NCBI GenBank assembly: GCA_017525235.1
Contig: JAFXTC010000041.1
Coordinates: forward strand, 16,116-80,115
Origin: Bacteroidaceae bacterium
GTDB taxonomy: Bacteria > Bacteroidota > Bacteroidia > Bacteroidales > Bacteroidaceae
DNA: 64,000 nucleotides
Reading direction: 5' to 3'
Of the stretch, positions 26,672 through 36,558 are shown piece by piece. Within the stretch, counting starts at the first letter, position 1; each line of letters starts with the position of its first letter. The position numbers and the translations under genes were made by a program. The notes under the pieces are model-generated. The model ran no database searches. It was not told where the DNA came from and saw nothing but the letters and a program-made list of their open reading frames with translations.

Positions 26672-28525
26672 ATGCATAAAAAGAACGAATTAGAAAGTAT
26701 GAGTTCTGACGAGTTGGCAGCACTTGCCAAATCACTGGGCGTGAAGGTAATTAACGACCAGCAAGAACTAATCTACAACATCATAGATGCTGAATCTGTG
26801 CAGCCTGTCGAAGCGCCAGAAAAGAAAAAACGATCCACAAAGAAGACAGAAAAAGCAGAAAAGCCAGCCGCCAAGAAAGCAGAAAAGCAGAAAACAAAAA
26901 CCAAAAAGGAGGAAAAGGATGAGTCTGTCAGCGCAGACAAAAAGACTACTAGAAGGAAGACAACAAAAAAGACGGAAGAAACAGTAATTGAAGCTCAAGA
27001 GCCTATAACAAAAAATGAAGAAAATGCCCTAACTGCTTCAGAAGAAACTCCTGCCAAAAAGAAAAGGAAAAGAATTGGAGAAACTAAAGCTGAAGCAAAA
27101 GCAAAGCTAGAACTCCAAGAAGAAGCCAAACTGCCAGAGATTGATCAGGAGCCCACAAATGAGCACGTCAAAATAAATGCAGAGCAAACTGAAGATCAGG
27201 AGATTACAGAAGAAAAGATACAGAAGTTCTTTAGCACTGGTGAGGACTTCATTATCCTGCAAGACATTCCTAAGTTGGAAGATCAAGTGGAAATGATTGC
27301 CACGAGCACCACAACTCCAGTTCGTGCTGACCTAGGGATACGTATTATTGATGATTTGCCAGAACTAGACAAGGCCAACCATCAGAAGGAAGAAGAGAAA
27401 TATGACTTCGGTGAAAATCTTCGTGGCGAAGGCGTGCTGGAGGTAATGAATGAAGGCTTTGGTTTCCTACGCAGTAGTGACTACAATTATTTGAGCAGTC
27501 CAGATGATATCTATGTAAGTTCACAAATTATCCGCCAATACGGATTAAAAACGGGAGATGTTGTGGAAGGCCCCGTTAGACCTCCACGTGAAAATGAGAA
27601 GTACTTCCCCTTGATGAAAATTACAACAATCAACGGATGTAACCCAGAGGAAGTAAGAGACCGTAGTCCATTTGAGAACCTCACCCCACTCTTCCCCGAT
27701 GAGAAATTCCAACTTTGCAATGGTATAAACGACACCATGTCGGCTCGAGTCGTGGACCTCTTTGCCCCTATCGGAAAGGGCCAACGCGCTCTGATAGTAG
27801 CCCAGCCTAAGACTGGTAAAACCATTCTGATGAAAGACATTGCAAATGCTATTGCTGCCAATCACCCAGAAGCATACCTAATTATGTTGCTTATTGACGA
27901 GCGTCCTGAAGAAGTTACAGATATGGCGCGTACCGTAAAAGCAGAAGTTATAGCCAGCACTTTTGATGAACCCGCCGAACGTCACGTAAAAATTGCCGGA
28001 ATCGTATTGGAGAAGGCCAAGAGAATGGTTGAGTGCGGACACGATGTTGTAATCTTCCTTGATTCAATAACCCGTTTGGCAAGAGCCTACAACACTGTTT
28101 CTCCTGCCAGCGGTAAGGTGCTGAGCGGTGGTGTGGATGCCAATGCCCTACATAAGCCCAAACGTTTCTTCGGAGCCGCCCGTAATATAGAACACGGGGG
28201 TAGTCTAACCATCATTGCCACCGCCCTAACAGATACAGGAAGTAAGATGGATGAGGTTATCTTCGAGGAATTCAAGGGTACAGGTAACATGGAATTGCAA
28301 CTTGATCGAATGCTCAGCAACAAGCGTATCTTCCCTGCTGTTAATATTGTTGCTAGCAGCACTCGAAGAGATGACTTACTACAAGACAAAATGACCCTTG
28401 ACCGCATGTGGATTCTTCGCAAATTCCTCAGTGACATGAACGCTATTGAGGCCATGAACGAGGTAAAATCAAGATTAGAGCACACAAAGACAAACGAAGA
28501 GTTTCTGGTAAGCATGAACTCATAA
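26672..28525 (+). CDS. rho: Transcription termination factor Rho with long charged insert
   Basis: A 617-residue RNA helicase, about 200 residues longer than E. coli Rho. A Rho N-terminal SAP-like domain (residues 1-45) is followed by a low-complexity Lys/Glu/Ala-rich insert (about 48-230). The RNA-binding cold-shock-like domain follows, around [20 protein letters not shown]. The ATPase core has Walker A QPKTGKT (Lys383), Walker [14 protein letters not shown], and the Q/R-loop regions. Such inserts occur in Rho of Bacteroidetes and may drive RNA binding or phase separation. It is monocistronic, with a consensus promoter and a strong terminator. Confidence 0.96.
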   Translation: MHKKNELESMSSDELAALAKSLGVKVINDQQELIYNIIDAESVQPVEAPEKKKRSTKKTEKAEKPAAKKAEKQKTKTKKEEKDESVSADKKTTRRKTTKKTEETVIEAQEPITKNEENALTASEETPAKKKRKRIGETKAEAKAKLELQEEAKLPEIDQEPTNEHVKINAEQTEDQEITEEKIQKFFSTGEDFIILQDIPKLEDQVEMIATSTTTPVRADLGIRIIDDLPELDKANHQKEEEKYDFGENLRGEGVLEVMNEGFGFLRSSDYNYLSSPDDIYVSSQIIRQYGLKTGDVVEGPVRPPRENEKYFPLMKITTINGCNPEEVRDRSPFENLTPLFPDEKFQLCNGINDTMSARVVDLFAPIGKGQRALIVAQPKTGKTILMKDIANAIAANHPEAYLIMLLIDERPEEVTDMARTVKAEVIASTFDEPAERHVKIAGIVLEKAKRMVECGHDVVIFLDSITRLARAYNTVSPASGKVLSGGVDANALHKPKRFFGAARNIEHGGSLTIIATALTDTGSKMDEVIFEEFKGTGNMELQLDRMLSNKRIFPAVNIVASSTRRDDLLQDKMTLDRMWILRKFLSDMNAIEAMNEVKSRLEHTKTNEEFLVSMNS

Positions 28526-28542
28526 CTCCACTTTACAAAGCA

Positions 28543-28587
28543 AACAAAGCGGGCGCATAATTGTTGATTATACGCCCGCTTTGTTTT
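28543..28587 (+). terminator. Intrinsic terminator after rho
   Basis: A 13-bp stem AACAAAGCGGGCG (28543-28555) pairs with CGCCCGCTTTGTT (28573-28585), extended inside by CATAA/TTAT pairing and followed by a T run. Confidence 0.9.
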
Positions 28588-28663
28588 CAGACAATTATTG
28601 TTAAATAATTACAATTATTTCTTCAAAAGAAGAAAGTGAATCGGAAATGTAAACAATTTGTCG

Positions 28664-28671
28664 TACCTTTG
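28664..28671 (+). promoter_or_regulatory. -7 box of the RND efflux operon
   Basis: TACCTTTG, an exact TAnnTTTG match, 50 bases before the ATG at 28722. No repressor operator palindrome is obvious around it. Confidence 0.65.
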
Positions 28672-28721
28672 CAGCCGTTTTTATAGTATAACTAACAGAA
28701 AAATAAACAAAACAGATAAAT

Positions 28722-29834
28722 ATGAAAATGAATTTGAAGTACATGACCTTTATTGGCATTATGGTTGCAAGCATCCTATCTTCATGCGGCAATAAATCAC
28801 AACAGCAGATGCCATCAGCAAACTTCGAGACCATGAAGGTTACTACCAAAGATGTAACCATGACCACCAAATACAGCGCTACCATACGCGGACGTCAGGA
28901 TATTGACATTCTGCCTCAAGTAAGTGGTACCCTGACAAAGCTCTGTGTTATAGAAGGTCAGGCTGTAAAAGCCGGGCAAACCTTGTTCATCATAGATCAG
29001 GTTCCCTTTCAGGCTGCACTGAACACAGCATTGGCATCATTAGAGTCTGCAAAAGCTCAGTTGGCAACGGCCCAGTTAGAGTATGACAGCAAAAAACAAC
29101 TCTTCGACCAGAGCGTGGTGAGCGAGTTCGACCTTCAGAAGGCTAACAACTCACTACTGACAGCCAAAGCCACGTTATCACAATGCCAAGCACAAGTGGT
29201 GAATGCACGTAACAATCTTAGCTACACTGTTGTAAAGAGCCCTTCAAACGGAATCGTGGGAACACTACCCTTCCGTCAGGGTGCCTTAGTTTCTCCTACC
29301 ATGGGGCAGCCACTGACAACCGTTAGCGATAACAACCAGATGTTTGTATACTTCTCTATCAACGAAACCCAATTGCTGAATTTGACACGTGAGAGCGGAA
29401 GTGCAGAGGCTGCCATCAAGGCAATGCCCGAAATTACATTGCAATTGGTCGACGGAAGCGAATACAAGTACAGTGGTAAGGTAGAGAGCATCAGTGGAGT
29501 CGTTGATCGCAGTACAGGTACCGTTCAGGTTCGTGCCGTTTTTGAAAATCCCGAGAAGTTGTTGCATAGCGGAAGTACCGGATACGTTGTCATTCCCTCC
29601 GTATACAAGGATAAGATTGTAATACCTGCTACAGCAACCGTTCAGATTCAGGATAAGTTTAAAGTCTATATGGTGGATAAGGACAACATTGCACATGAGC
29701 AACTTGTTGTTACCGAGCCCCTTACAAATGGTAAAGAATACATTATTAAGGAAGGCCTGAAAGTTGGTGATGTAATTGTTGCCGAAGGTGCAGGTATGCT
29801 CAAGGATGGCCAAAACATAAAGCCTAATAAATAG
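28722..29834 (+). CDS. RND efflux membrane-fusion (periplasmic adaptor) protein
   Basis: A 370-residue lipoprotein of the AcrA/MexA family. The lipobox LSSC puts the lipidated Cys at residue 22. The barrel-sandwich halves (DILPQVSGTLTKLCVIEGQAV and VVKSPSNGIVGTLPFRQGAL) flank a long alpha-hairpin (about 95-150) rich in Gln/Ala/Leu heptads that docks to the outer membrane channel. A beta-barrel domain and membrane-proximal domain follow. It links the permease and the channel encoded next in the same operon. No regulator gene is adjacent. Confidence 0.95.
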   Translation: MKMNLKYMTFIGIMVASILSSCGNKSQQQMPSANFETMKVTTKDVTMTTKYSATIRGRQDIDILPQVSGTLTKLCVIEGQAVKAGQTLFIIDQVPFQAALNTALASLESAKAQLATAQLEYDSKKQLFDQSVVSEFDLQKANNSLLTAKATLSQCQAQVVNARNNLSYTVVKSPSNGIVGTLPFRQGALVSPTMGQPLTTVSDNNQMFVYFSINETQLLNLTRESGSAEAAIKAMPEITLQLVDGSEYKYSGKVESISGVVDRSTGTVQVRAVFENPEKLLHSGSTGYVVIPSVYKDKIVIPATATVQIQDKFKVYMVDKDNIAHEQLVVTEPLTNGKEYIIKEGLKVGDVIVAEGAGMLKDGQNIKPNK

Positions 29835-29883
29835 GTTATGGTGTTGTAGTTTATTGGTTATAGATTAGAGACATTTAAAGTCA

Positions 29884-32800
29884 ATGAAAGGAAATATATT
29901 TATCAAAAGACCCGTAATGGCAATCTCCATCGCCATTATGATTCTATTGGTGGGCGCCATATCATTCACCTCGCTTCCATTGGAGCAGTTTCCCGATATT
30001 GCCCCTCCAACCGTGTCTGTTAGTGCTACTTATACCGGTGCCAGCGCAGATGCCGTAATGAAAGCCGTTATTCAGCCTTTGGAGGAAGGCATCAATGGCG
30101 TAGAGAATATGCTTTACATAAGCAGTACTGCTACAAATGCCGGCTCTGCTAATATCAACGTTATTTTTAAGCAGGGCACTGACCCCGATATGGCGGCGGT
30201 GAACGTTCAGAATCGTGTAAGTCGTGTACAAGGCCTGCTGCCTCAGGAAGTAACCCGAATTGGAGTTTCCACCGTTAAAAGACAAACATCATTCCTGCAG
30301 ATTGATGCACTTTGCAGTGAAGACGGGAAGTACGACGAAGACTTCATATCAAACTACCTCGACATCAATGTTATCCCCCAGATTAAACGTGTAGAAGGTG
30401 TGGGTGACGTGATGTTGCTGGGAGGAACCTACTCGCTGCGCATTTGGATGAAGCCTGAGGTGATGGCTCAGTACGACGTTGTCCCCCAAGATATCACAAA
30501 TGCCCTAGCAGAACAGAACCTGGAGTCCCCTGCCGGTCAGTTGGGTGAAAAACCAGTAAACGGAACCCACGGAGACGGTGTTGACAACTACTACCAGTAC
30601 ACCCTGAAATACAAGGGCCGTCTGAAGGAATTGTCAGAATTCGAGGACGTGGTAATACGTGCCAACGCAGATGGAACAATACTGAGACTCAAGGACATTG
30701 CCGATGTGGAACTGGGCGCCATAAGCTACTCTTTCCACGGCGAGGCTAACGGACACCCCGGTGTAACATTCCTCAGTTTCCAGTTGGCGGGAGCTAATGC
30801 AAAAGAGACCAACGACCGAGTCAGTGCCAAGTTGGACGAGTTGAGCAAGGATTTGCCCAAGGGCATGAAATTCATAAAGATGATGTCAAGCAACGACTTC
30901 CTTATGGCATCTATTGCCAATGTAGAGGAGACTTTGCTGATAGCCATCTTCCTGGTAGTATTAGTGGTATACTTCTTCCTGCAAGACTTCAAAGCCACCA
31001 TTATCCCATCTATCTCCATTATTGTATCATTGGTAGGAACCTTTGCGTGTCTGGCAATAGCAGGATTTACCCTGAACTTACTTACGCTGTTTGCCTTGGT
31101 GCTTGCCATCGGTACGGTGGTGGACGATGCCATCGTTGTGGTGGAAGCTGTTCAGGCGAAGTTCGATGCAGGATATACCAGTCCTTATGAAGCCACAAAG
31201 GACGCCATGAGCGATGTTACAATGGCCGTAATCTCCTGTACTTTTGTCTTTATGGCAGTGTTCATTCCGGTAAGTTTCACTGGCGGTACGGCAGGTATCT
31301 TCTACACACAGTTTGGTGTAACTCTGGCAACAGCCGTAGGTCTTTCCTGTGTCAGCGCCTTGGTGCTCTGCCCTGCCCTATGTGCCATTATGATGCGTCC
31401 TGCCAGCGAGGAAAGACGTAAGGGTTTCTTTGGAGCTATCAATTACCGCACACGTCTTGCCTACGAAGCTACCTATTCGGCCATGATGGAGAAGTATGCC
31501 AATGTACTTCGTCGTATGGTTTCACGTAAGGTAAGGTACTATGTAAGCTTTGGCGCACTGATTGTTGCCTTGGCAGGAGTAATCTTCTTTGCCAGCCATC
31601 TTCCTGGCGGATTGGTTCCCAGCGAAGACCAAGGCGTTTGTATGATGAACGTGAGTGCCGTTCCCGGAAGTAACGTTGCTTCGACATATAATGTTTTGAA
31701 CAAAGCGCAGAAGATCATGGAAGAAGTTCCCGAGATTGCCGACTACACGAAAGTTGCCGGATACGGATTTATGTCGGGACAGGGAACCTCCTATGGTATG
31801 GCCGTAATACGTATGAAGCCCTGGAGCGAACGACAATACGGACTGGGATTCGGATTTGTTACGCTCGCCCTTCTGGCCTTCATTGTAGCGCTGATAGTAT
31901 TTATCAGGGGTATAGTGAAAAAGAAGGGCATTGAAAAGAAGGCGTTGGCGTTTGTGGTCGTGACGATATTGACGGTTGTGGCATTCATGAACTATCACCC
32001 ACTTGACAATATGATGAGTTCAAGTACGATGGTGGCAAATGCCAAGCTGAATGCCCGTCTGCTGAAAGAGATTCCCGAAGCCCAGTGCTTCGTGTTTGAG
32101 CCCGGTATGATTCCCGGCTACGGTATGGGATCTATAGAGTTGCAGTTGCAAGATAAGACTGGAACAGCCGACAAGGAGGTCTTCTTCAATTACACAAAAC
32201 AATTCATTGCCAAACTGGGCGAACACCCCGAAGTTGGTCGATGCATCACAACCTACGAACGTAACTTCCCCCAATTTGAGGTGGAGGTAGATGCTGCACA
32301 ATGTAAGCGTGCCGGTATCTCACCCACAACGGTGCTGAGTGCCTTGGCCAGCTACTGCGGAGGTTCGTATATCAGTAACATGAACCAGTTCAGTAAGGTT
32401 TATCGTGTGATGCTGCAGAGCAACCCACAGAGCAGAACAACGACAGACGACCTGAACAACATGTTTGTCCGTAACCAGGGTCAGATGGCGCCACTGAGCC
32501 AGTTTGTGAAGCTGAAGCCCATCCTTGGACCCGAGATTGACAACCGTTTCAACCTGTTCAGCTCCATCTCTGTAAACGTAGCAGCCAACACAGGCGTCAG
32601 CAACACTGAAGTTATGAAGGTGATTGAACAAGTGCACAAAGAAGTGTTCCCTGAAGGCTACAGCTATGAGTTTGGCGGTATGGCACGTGAGGAGGCTCTG
32701 ACCATAGGCAGCTATGACACATATCTGACCTACGCGATATGTGTGATTCTCATCTTCCTTATTCTGAGCTGTCTCTATGAGAGTTTCCTTATCCCCTTCG

Positions 32801-33375
32801 CCGTTATTCTCTCCGTTCCTGCCGGCTTGATGGGAACATACGGATTTGCCTGGCTATGGAATACCGGATTCAACTGGACAATAACGATGAATGGACAGCC
32901 TGCCCCCATAGGACGTATGCTCTTTATGGGGCAGATTGAGAACAACATCTACCTGCAGACCGGTGTGATCATGCTTATCGGTCTGCTGGCCAAGACGGCA
33001 ATTCTTATTACTGAGTTTGCATTGGAGCGTCGTAGAAAAGGCATGGGAATCGTGGAGGCTGCCTTTGCTGCTGCAGAAGCACGTCTGCGTCCTATCCTCA
33101 TGACAGTACTGACCATGATCTTCGGTATGATTCCCCTTGTCTTTGCCACCGGTGCAGGTGCCAATGGTAACAGAACCATTGGTATCGGTGTAATTGGTGG
33201 TATGACGGTGGGAACTATTGCAATCCTCTTCACCGTTCCACTCTTCTTCATTATTTTCGAGTATCTGCAGGAACGTATTCGTCCCGTTATGGTAGAAGAA
33301 GCCGACCAGCAATTCATAAAGGAGCGCGAACGTTTACTGAGAGAAAAAGAGAAAGCCGCAGAAATTGAAAAGTGA
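29884..33375 (+). CDS. RND efflux permease (HAE1/AcrB-like) with extra hydrophobic insert
   Basis: An 1163-residue proton-driven drug exporter, about 100 residues longer than usual for the family. The proton-relay Asp pair is in AIGTVVDDAIVVVE and the partner Lys in GLLAKTAILITEFA. Twelve standard TM segments are visible. Unusually, residues about 651-715 inside the second porter domain contain two extra hydrophobic stretches (LALLAFIVALIVFI and LAFVVVTILTVVAF) separated by a basic loop. A second, shorter insert of about 20 residues begins near 1000. It sits between the adaptor and channel genes. Confidence 0.94.
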   Translation: MKGNIFIKRPVMAISIAIMILLVGAISFTSLPLEQFPDIAPPTVSVSATYTGASADAVMKAVIQPLEEGINGVENMLYISSTATNAGSANINVIFKQGTDPDMAAVNVQNRVSRVQGLLPQEVTRIGVSTVKRQTSFLQIDALCSEDGKYDEDFISNYLDINVIPQIKRVEGVGDVMLLGGTYSLRIWMKPEVMAQYDVVPQDITNALAEQNLESPAGQLGEKPVNGTHGDGVDNYYQYTLKYKGRLKELSEFEDVVIRANADGTILRLKDIADVELGAISYSFHGEANGHPGVTFLSFQLAGANAKETNDRVSAKLDELSKDLPKGMKFIKMMSSNDFLMASIANVEETLLIAIFLVVLVVYFFLQDFKATIIPSISIIVSLVGTFACLAIAGFTLNLLTLFALVLAIGTVVDDAIVVVEAVQAKFDAGYTSPYEATKDAMSDVTMAVISCTFVFMAVFIPVSFTGGTAGIFYTQFGVTLATAVGLSCVSALVLCPALCAIMMRPASEERRKGFFGAINYRTRLAYEATYSAMMEKYANVLRRMVSRKVRYYVSFGALIVALAGVIFFASHLPGGLVPSEDQGVCMMNVSAVPGSNVASTYNVLNKAQKIMEEVPEIADYTKVAGYGFMSGQGTSYGMAVIRMKPWSERQYGLGFGFVTLALLAFIVALIVFIRGIVKKKGIEKKALAFVVVTILTVVAFMNYHPLDNMMSSSTMVANAKLNARLLKEIPEAQCFVFEPGMIPGYGMGSIELQLQDKTGTADKEVFFNYTKQFIAKLGEHPEVGRCITTYERNFPQFEVEVDAAQCKRAGISPTTVLSALASYCGGSYISNMNQFSKVYRVMLQSNPQSRTTTDDLNNMFVRNQGQMAPLSQFVKLKPILGPEIDNRFNLFSSISVNVAANTGVSNTEVMKVIEQVHKEVFPEGYSYEFGGMAREEALTIGSYDTYLTYAICVILIFLILSCLYESFLIPFAVILSVPAGLMGTYGFAWLWNTGFNWTITMNGQPAPIGRMLFMGQIENNIYLQTGVIMLIGLLAKTAILITEFALERRRKGMGIVEAAFAAAEARLRPILMTVLTMIFGMIPLVFATGAGANGNRTIGIGVIGGMTVGTIAILFTVPLFFIIFEYLQERIRPVMVEEADQQFIKERERLLREKEKAAEIEK

Positions 33376-33389
33376 AAAAATGAAATATT

Positions 33390-34772
33390 ATGAAATATAA
33401 GATTTTATCCATAGCCATTGTTGCCACTTTGCTAAGCAGCTGCTCGCTATTCAAGAACTACGAGCGACCCGCCGATATTAACACCGATGGCATTTATGGT
33501 GATGCACAAAGTGCTGGCGAACAGAGTTTGGGCGACATACAATGGCGCGAGTTCTTTACCGATCCTCAGTTGCAGGCCCTTATAGAAAAAGGACTAACCA
33601 ACAACCCCGATATGAAGAATGCCGACCTCAAGATTCAAGAGGTTCAGTATGCCCTCAAGTGTGCCAAGTTGGCTTACTTTCCTAATATCTACTTCAATCC
33701 TAGCGGAACCATCAGTAGGGCATGGGACCCCTATGACAGAAACGATTATACCACCAGTAAAACATACAGCCTTCCCGCCACCATGAGTTGGCAGATAGGC
33801 AGTTTGGGAAGTCTGCGAAACGCAAAAAAGAAGGCACAAGTGAACGTAGAGCAACTAAAAAATGCCAAGCAAGCTGTACAGGCAGCCTTGGTAGCAAACA
33901 TTGCCTCTATTTACTATACTCTTTCATCGCTTGACGAGCAGTTGGCTCTCACACAAATCACTCGCGAAAACTGGGGTAAATATTTGGATATGGAGAAGAA
34001 ACTGATGAATGCCGGACAAGCCAATTTGGCTGCAGTTGCAAGCATCGAGGCCACATACTACAGCATCTGTACCAACGTTGTAGTTTTGGAGGATAATATT
34101 AAGGTGTTGGAGAATTCCCTGGGAAACATCTTGGGTGAAACAGCCGGACACATTAGTCGTGGCGCACTCACAACTTTCAAGACACCCGACATCCTTTCTA
34201 CTGGTGCTCCCATCAGAATTCTGGCTCGCAGGCCCGATGTTAAAGCGGCTGAGTTGGAACTAGCAAGTGCTTTTTATGAAAAAAATATTGCAACTAGTGC
34301 TTTCTACCCCTCTCTAAACATTAGCGCCACGGGACAGTTTACAAACAGCCTTGGCGGCGGGGCCATCAACCCCGGCATCATGATAGGAAATGCTGTGGCA
34401 AGTTTGTCACAACCCATTTTCTCTAACGGAAGAATCCGTGCACAATACAAGATTTCCAAGGCCGAGATGGAGGTAGCCACCAACAACTTCAAGCAGGCTA
34501 TCATAGCTGCTGGCAATGAAGTAAACACAGCTATGGTAGAACTAAAGGGTGCTGAGGACCAAAAAGAGTTCATTGGCAAACAGGTCACATCTCTTGAGAA
34601 AGCCCTTGATGCAACACAAAAACTCTATGCCCATACAAGCACTAACTATTTGAACGTCATCACGGCTCAGAATTCCCTACTTTCTGCCCAAATGAGTCAA
34701 ATTAAAAATCGCATGGATGCTATCAACGCCACTATCGACCTCTACCAAGCCCTGGGAGGCGGCACCGAGTAA
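33390..34772 (+). CDS. RND efflux outer membrane channel (TolC/OprM-like)
   Basis: A 460-residue outer membrane factor lipoprotein, lipobox LSSC with Cys18. Two internally repeated halves each carry long amphipathic helices, with the family's second-repeat signature RRPDVKAAELELASAF. Length and helix pattern match the NodT/OprM group. The gene starts 14 bp after the permease stop and ends the operon at a strong terminator, completing a tripartite pump. Confidence 0.95.
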   Translation: MKYKILSIAIVATLLSSCSLFKNYERPADINTDGIYGDAQSAGEQSLGDIQWREFFTDPQLQALIEKGLTNNPDMKNADLKIQEVQYALKCAKLAYFPNIYFNPSGTISRAWDPYDRNDYTTSKTYSLPATMSWQIGSLGSLRNAKKKAQVNVEQLKNAKQAVQAALVANIASIYYTLSSLDEQLALTQITRENWGKYLDMEKKLMNAGQANLAAVASIEATYYSICTNVVVLEDNIKVLENSLGNILGETAGHISRGALTTFKTPDILSTGAPIRILARRPDVKAAELELASAFYEKNIATSAFYPSLNISATGQFTNSLGGGAINPGIMIGNAVASLSQPIFSNGRIRAQYKISKAEMEVATNNFKQAIIAAGNEVNTAMVELKGAEDQKEFIGKQVTSLEKALDATQKLYAHTSTNYLNVITAQNSLLSAQMSQIKNRMDAINATIDLYQALGGGTE

Positions 34773-34792
34773 TGACAACATAAATATCAACA

Positions 34793-34820
34793 AAAAAAGG
34801 AGCTTGGGCTCCTTTTTTTA
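34793..34820. terminator. Bidirectional terminator after the efflux operon
   Basis: Seven A residues, GGAGC, loop TTGG, GCTCC, then seven T residues. The A and T tracts let it serve both the efflux operon and the convergent DUF3127 gene. Confidence 0.93.
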
Positions 34821-34850
34821 TGCTATAAACTAACATCTAAACTCTTACAC

Positions 34851-35279
34851 TTAAAAAGGAAGATCCTCACCCTCTGCTTGCGGTGCAAAAGGAGCTGAGG
34901 TAGGTGTTTCCGTTGAAGCAGGAGCCGGTGCCTGTGTAGGAACGGGAGCACCACCAAATGGTGTTGTGTCTGGTGCCACGGGAGCAGCGGCAATGGGAGC
35001 AGCCTGAACATTACGGTCTACGCGGAATGCGCGAACACCATTGTACCAACGACCCTGATACTCGCGAGCATCAATATCGAAGGAAACGGTCATTACCTCA
35101 CCCAACTGAATGTTAAACTGCTGCATTCTGTCAGATCCGAAAACTTCAAAGAAAAGTTTGCGTGGGTATTGATCCATAGTCTCCAACACATACTGACCAC
35201 AAACCCATTCACTACCTGTTCTACTTGATGTACCCTTTCTAGGCTCGAGTACTGCAATAATTTTGCCTGTTATTTCCAT
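34851..35279 (-). CDS. DUF3127 domain protein
   Basis: A 142-residue protein. The first 90 residues match DUF3127, a small OB-like domain found mainly in Bacteroidetes and their phages: start MEITGKIIAVLEPRKGTSSR, then WVCGQYVLETMDQYPRKLFF and REYQGRWYNGVRAFRV. The rest is a Pro/Ala/Thr-rich disordered tail ending EGEDLPF. This mimics the acidic hydrophobic tip of SSB proteins (DDDIPF), so a single-strand DNA or partner-docking role is a reasonable guess. It lies next to dnaN, divergently transcribed. Confidence 0.85.
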   Translation of the reverse strand: MEITGKIIAVLEPRKGTSSRTGSEWVCGQYVLETMDQYPRKLFFEVFGSDRMQQFNIQLGEVMTVSFDIDAREYQGRWYNGVRAFRVDRNVQAAPIAAAPVAPDTTPFGGAPVPTQAPAPASTETPTSAPFAPQAEGEDLPF

Positions 35280-35311
35280 TGTTCTTAATGTTATTTGTTA
35301 AAATAGTGCCA

Positions 35312-35319
35312 CAAAGGTA
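35312..35319 (-). promoter_or_regulatory. -7 box of the DUF3127 gene
   Basis: TACCTTTG on the minus strand, 32 bases before the ATG at 35279. Confidence 0.65.
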
Positions 35320-35360
35320 TGAAAAAATAACTTACTGCACGTTTTTTTAAGGGTGTTTTT

Positions 35361-35390
35361 TTTGGTGTACGGGAAAATTCACTATCTTTG
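35361..35390 (+). promoter_or_regulatory. Promoter of the dnaN operon
   Basis: TTTG (35361-35364), 18 bases, TATCTTTG (35383-35390), 27 bases before the dnaN ATG. It is the only good promoter seen for the nine-kilobase gene cluster that follows. Confidence 0.75.
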
Positions 35391-35417
35391 TACCATAATA
35401 AATAACTCTATCATAAT

Positions 35418-36542
35418 ATGGAATTCAAAGTTTCTAGTTCAGCTCTTTACAGCCGCCTGACCGCGGCTAGCAAAGTTATGGGTTCAAAGAACTCTATGCC
35501 CATCCTTGACTGCATCCTGTTTGATGTAAAGGACGGTATTATTACCATCACCGCTTCTGACAGCGAAAAGTATTATATCACATCGGCTCCCGTTATTGAG
35601 CAAAATGGCGAAGCTAGGTTCTGCATCCCTGCAAAGACCATTATAGATTCTATCAAGGAATTGGCCGAGCAGCCTCTGACCATTACCTTTAACGAGGAGA
35701 ACATGAAGGTGGAAGGCACACATAGCAGCGGTTCTTTCAGTGTTATGGCTCAAGATGCCGCCCCCTATCCTCTTGCCAAAAAGGTAAGTGACGGAGCTAC
35801 CCGTCTGATTATGCCAGCCGAGGTGTTGCTGAATGGCATTAACCGTTGTCTCTTTGCTACGGCAAACGACGAAATTCGGCTCGTCATGAATGGCATCTAT
35901 GTTGACATCGCCCCTGATCACCTTATTTTTGCAGGTACTGATGGTCGTAAACTGGTAAGGAACACAGTACACTCCATCAAAAGCGGACTGACGGCGGGAT
36001 TCATTCTTCCCAAGAAAGTTTGCGCCATTTTGAAAACCGTTCTAAACAAAGACGAGGAGAAGGTGGAGATACTCTTCGACTCAGACAAGGCTACCATCAA
36101 ATCTGAGGACATGATTATGCACTTCCGTCTAATAGAGGGACGTTATCCCAACTACAATGCAGTTATTCCTCAGAGCAATCCTTTCAAGGCAACCGTAGAC
36201 CGCGTAGCTTTGGCAAGTGCCCTGAAGCGTGTTGCTGTATTCTGCAACCAGAGCAGTGGTTTAGTAAAGATTGAGTTAAGCAACAATAGCATGAAATTAA
36301 CTGGTCAAGACAACGAATATGCCACTAGCGCTGAGGAATTCCTGATTTGCGACTACAACTCCAACCCTATTAGCATTGGTTTTAGTTGCCAGTTCTTGTT
36401 AGAGATTGCCAACATCATTGAAAGCGATACCATTACGCTGGAAGTTGCCGACCCAAGTCGACCCGGTATTATTCGTCCAGTTGGTGACAACACGGATGAT
36501 GAGGTGTTAATGCTGCTGATGCCCATGCGCGTAGAGGATTAA
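35418..36542 (+). CDS. dnaN: DNA polymerase III sliding clamp (beta subunit)
   Basis: A 374-residue beta clamp that encircles DNA and tethers the replicative polymerase. Three homologous clamp domains are visible: it begins MEFKVSSSALYSRLTAASKV, has the conserved FAGTDGRKLVRN and FRLIEGRYPNYNAVIP, and ends VLMLLMPMRVED, equivalent to the C-terminal LPMRL pocket segment. The length is typical. It heads an operon in which genes are separated by only a few bases or overlap, beginning with a DnaQ-like exonuclease, so replication functions are grouped. Confidence 0.97.
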   Translation: MEFKVSSSALYSRLTAASKVMGSKNSMPILDCILFDVKDGIITITASDSEKYYITSAPVIEQNGEARFCIPAKTIIDSIKELAEQPLTITFNEENMKVEGTHSSGSFSVMAQDAAPYPLAKKVSDGATRLIMPAEVLLNGINRCLFATANDEIRLVMNGIYVDIAPDHLIFAGTDGRKLVRNTVHSIKSGLTAGFILPKKVCAILKTVLNKDEEKVEILFDSDKATIKSEDMIMHFRLIEGRYPNYNAVIPQSNPFKATVDRVALASALKRVAVFCNQSSGLVKIELSNNSMKLTGQDNEYATSAEEFLICDYNSNPISIGFSCQFLLEIANIIESDTITLEVADPSRPGIIRPVGDNTDDEVLMLLMPMRVED

Positions 36543-36558
36543 AAAGGTTTTGCAAAGC

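Noticed and set aside
31522-31998. Antisense ORF over the RND permease insert
   Set aside because: The permease frame is continuous through the insert with membrane-like composition; the antisense frame has no signature.
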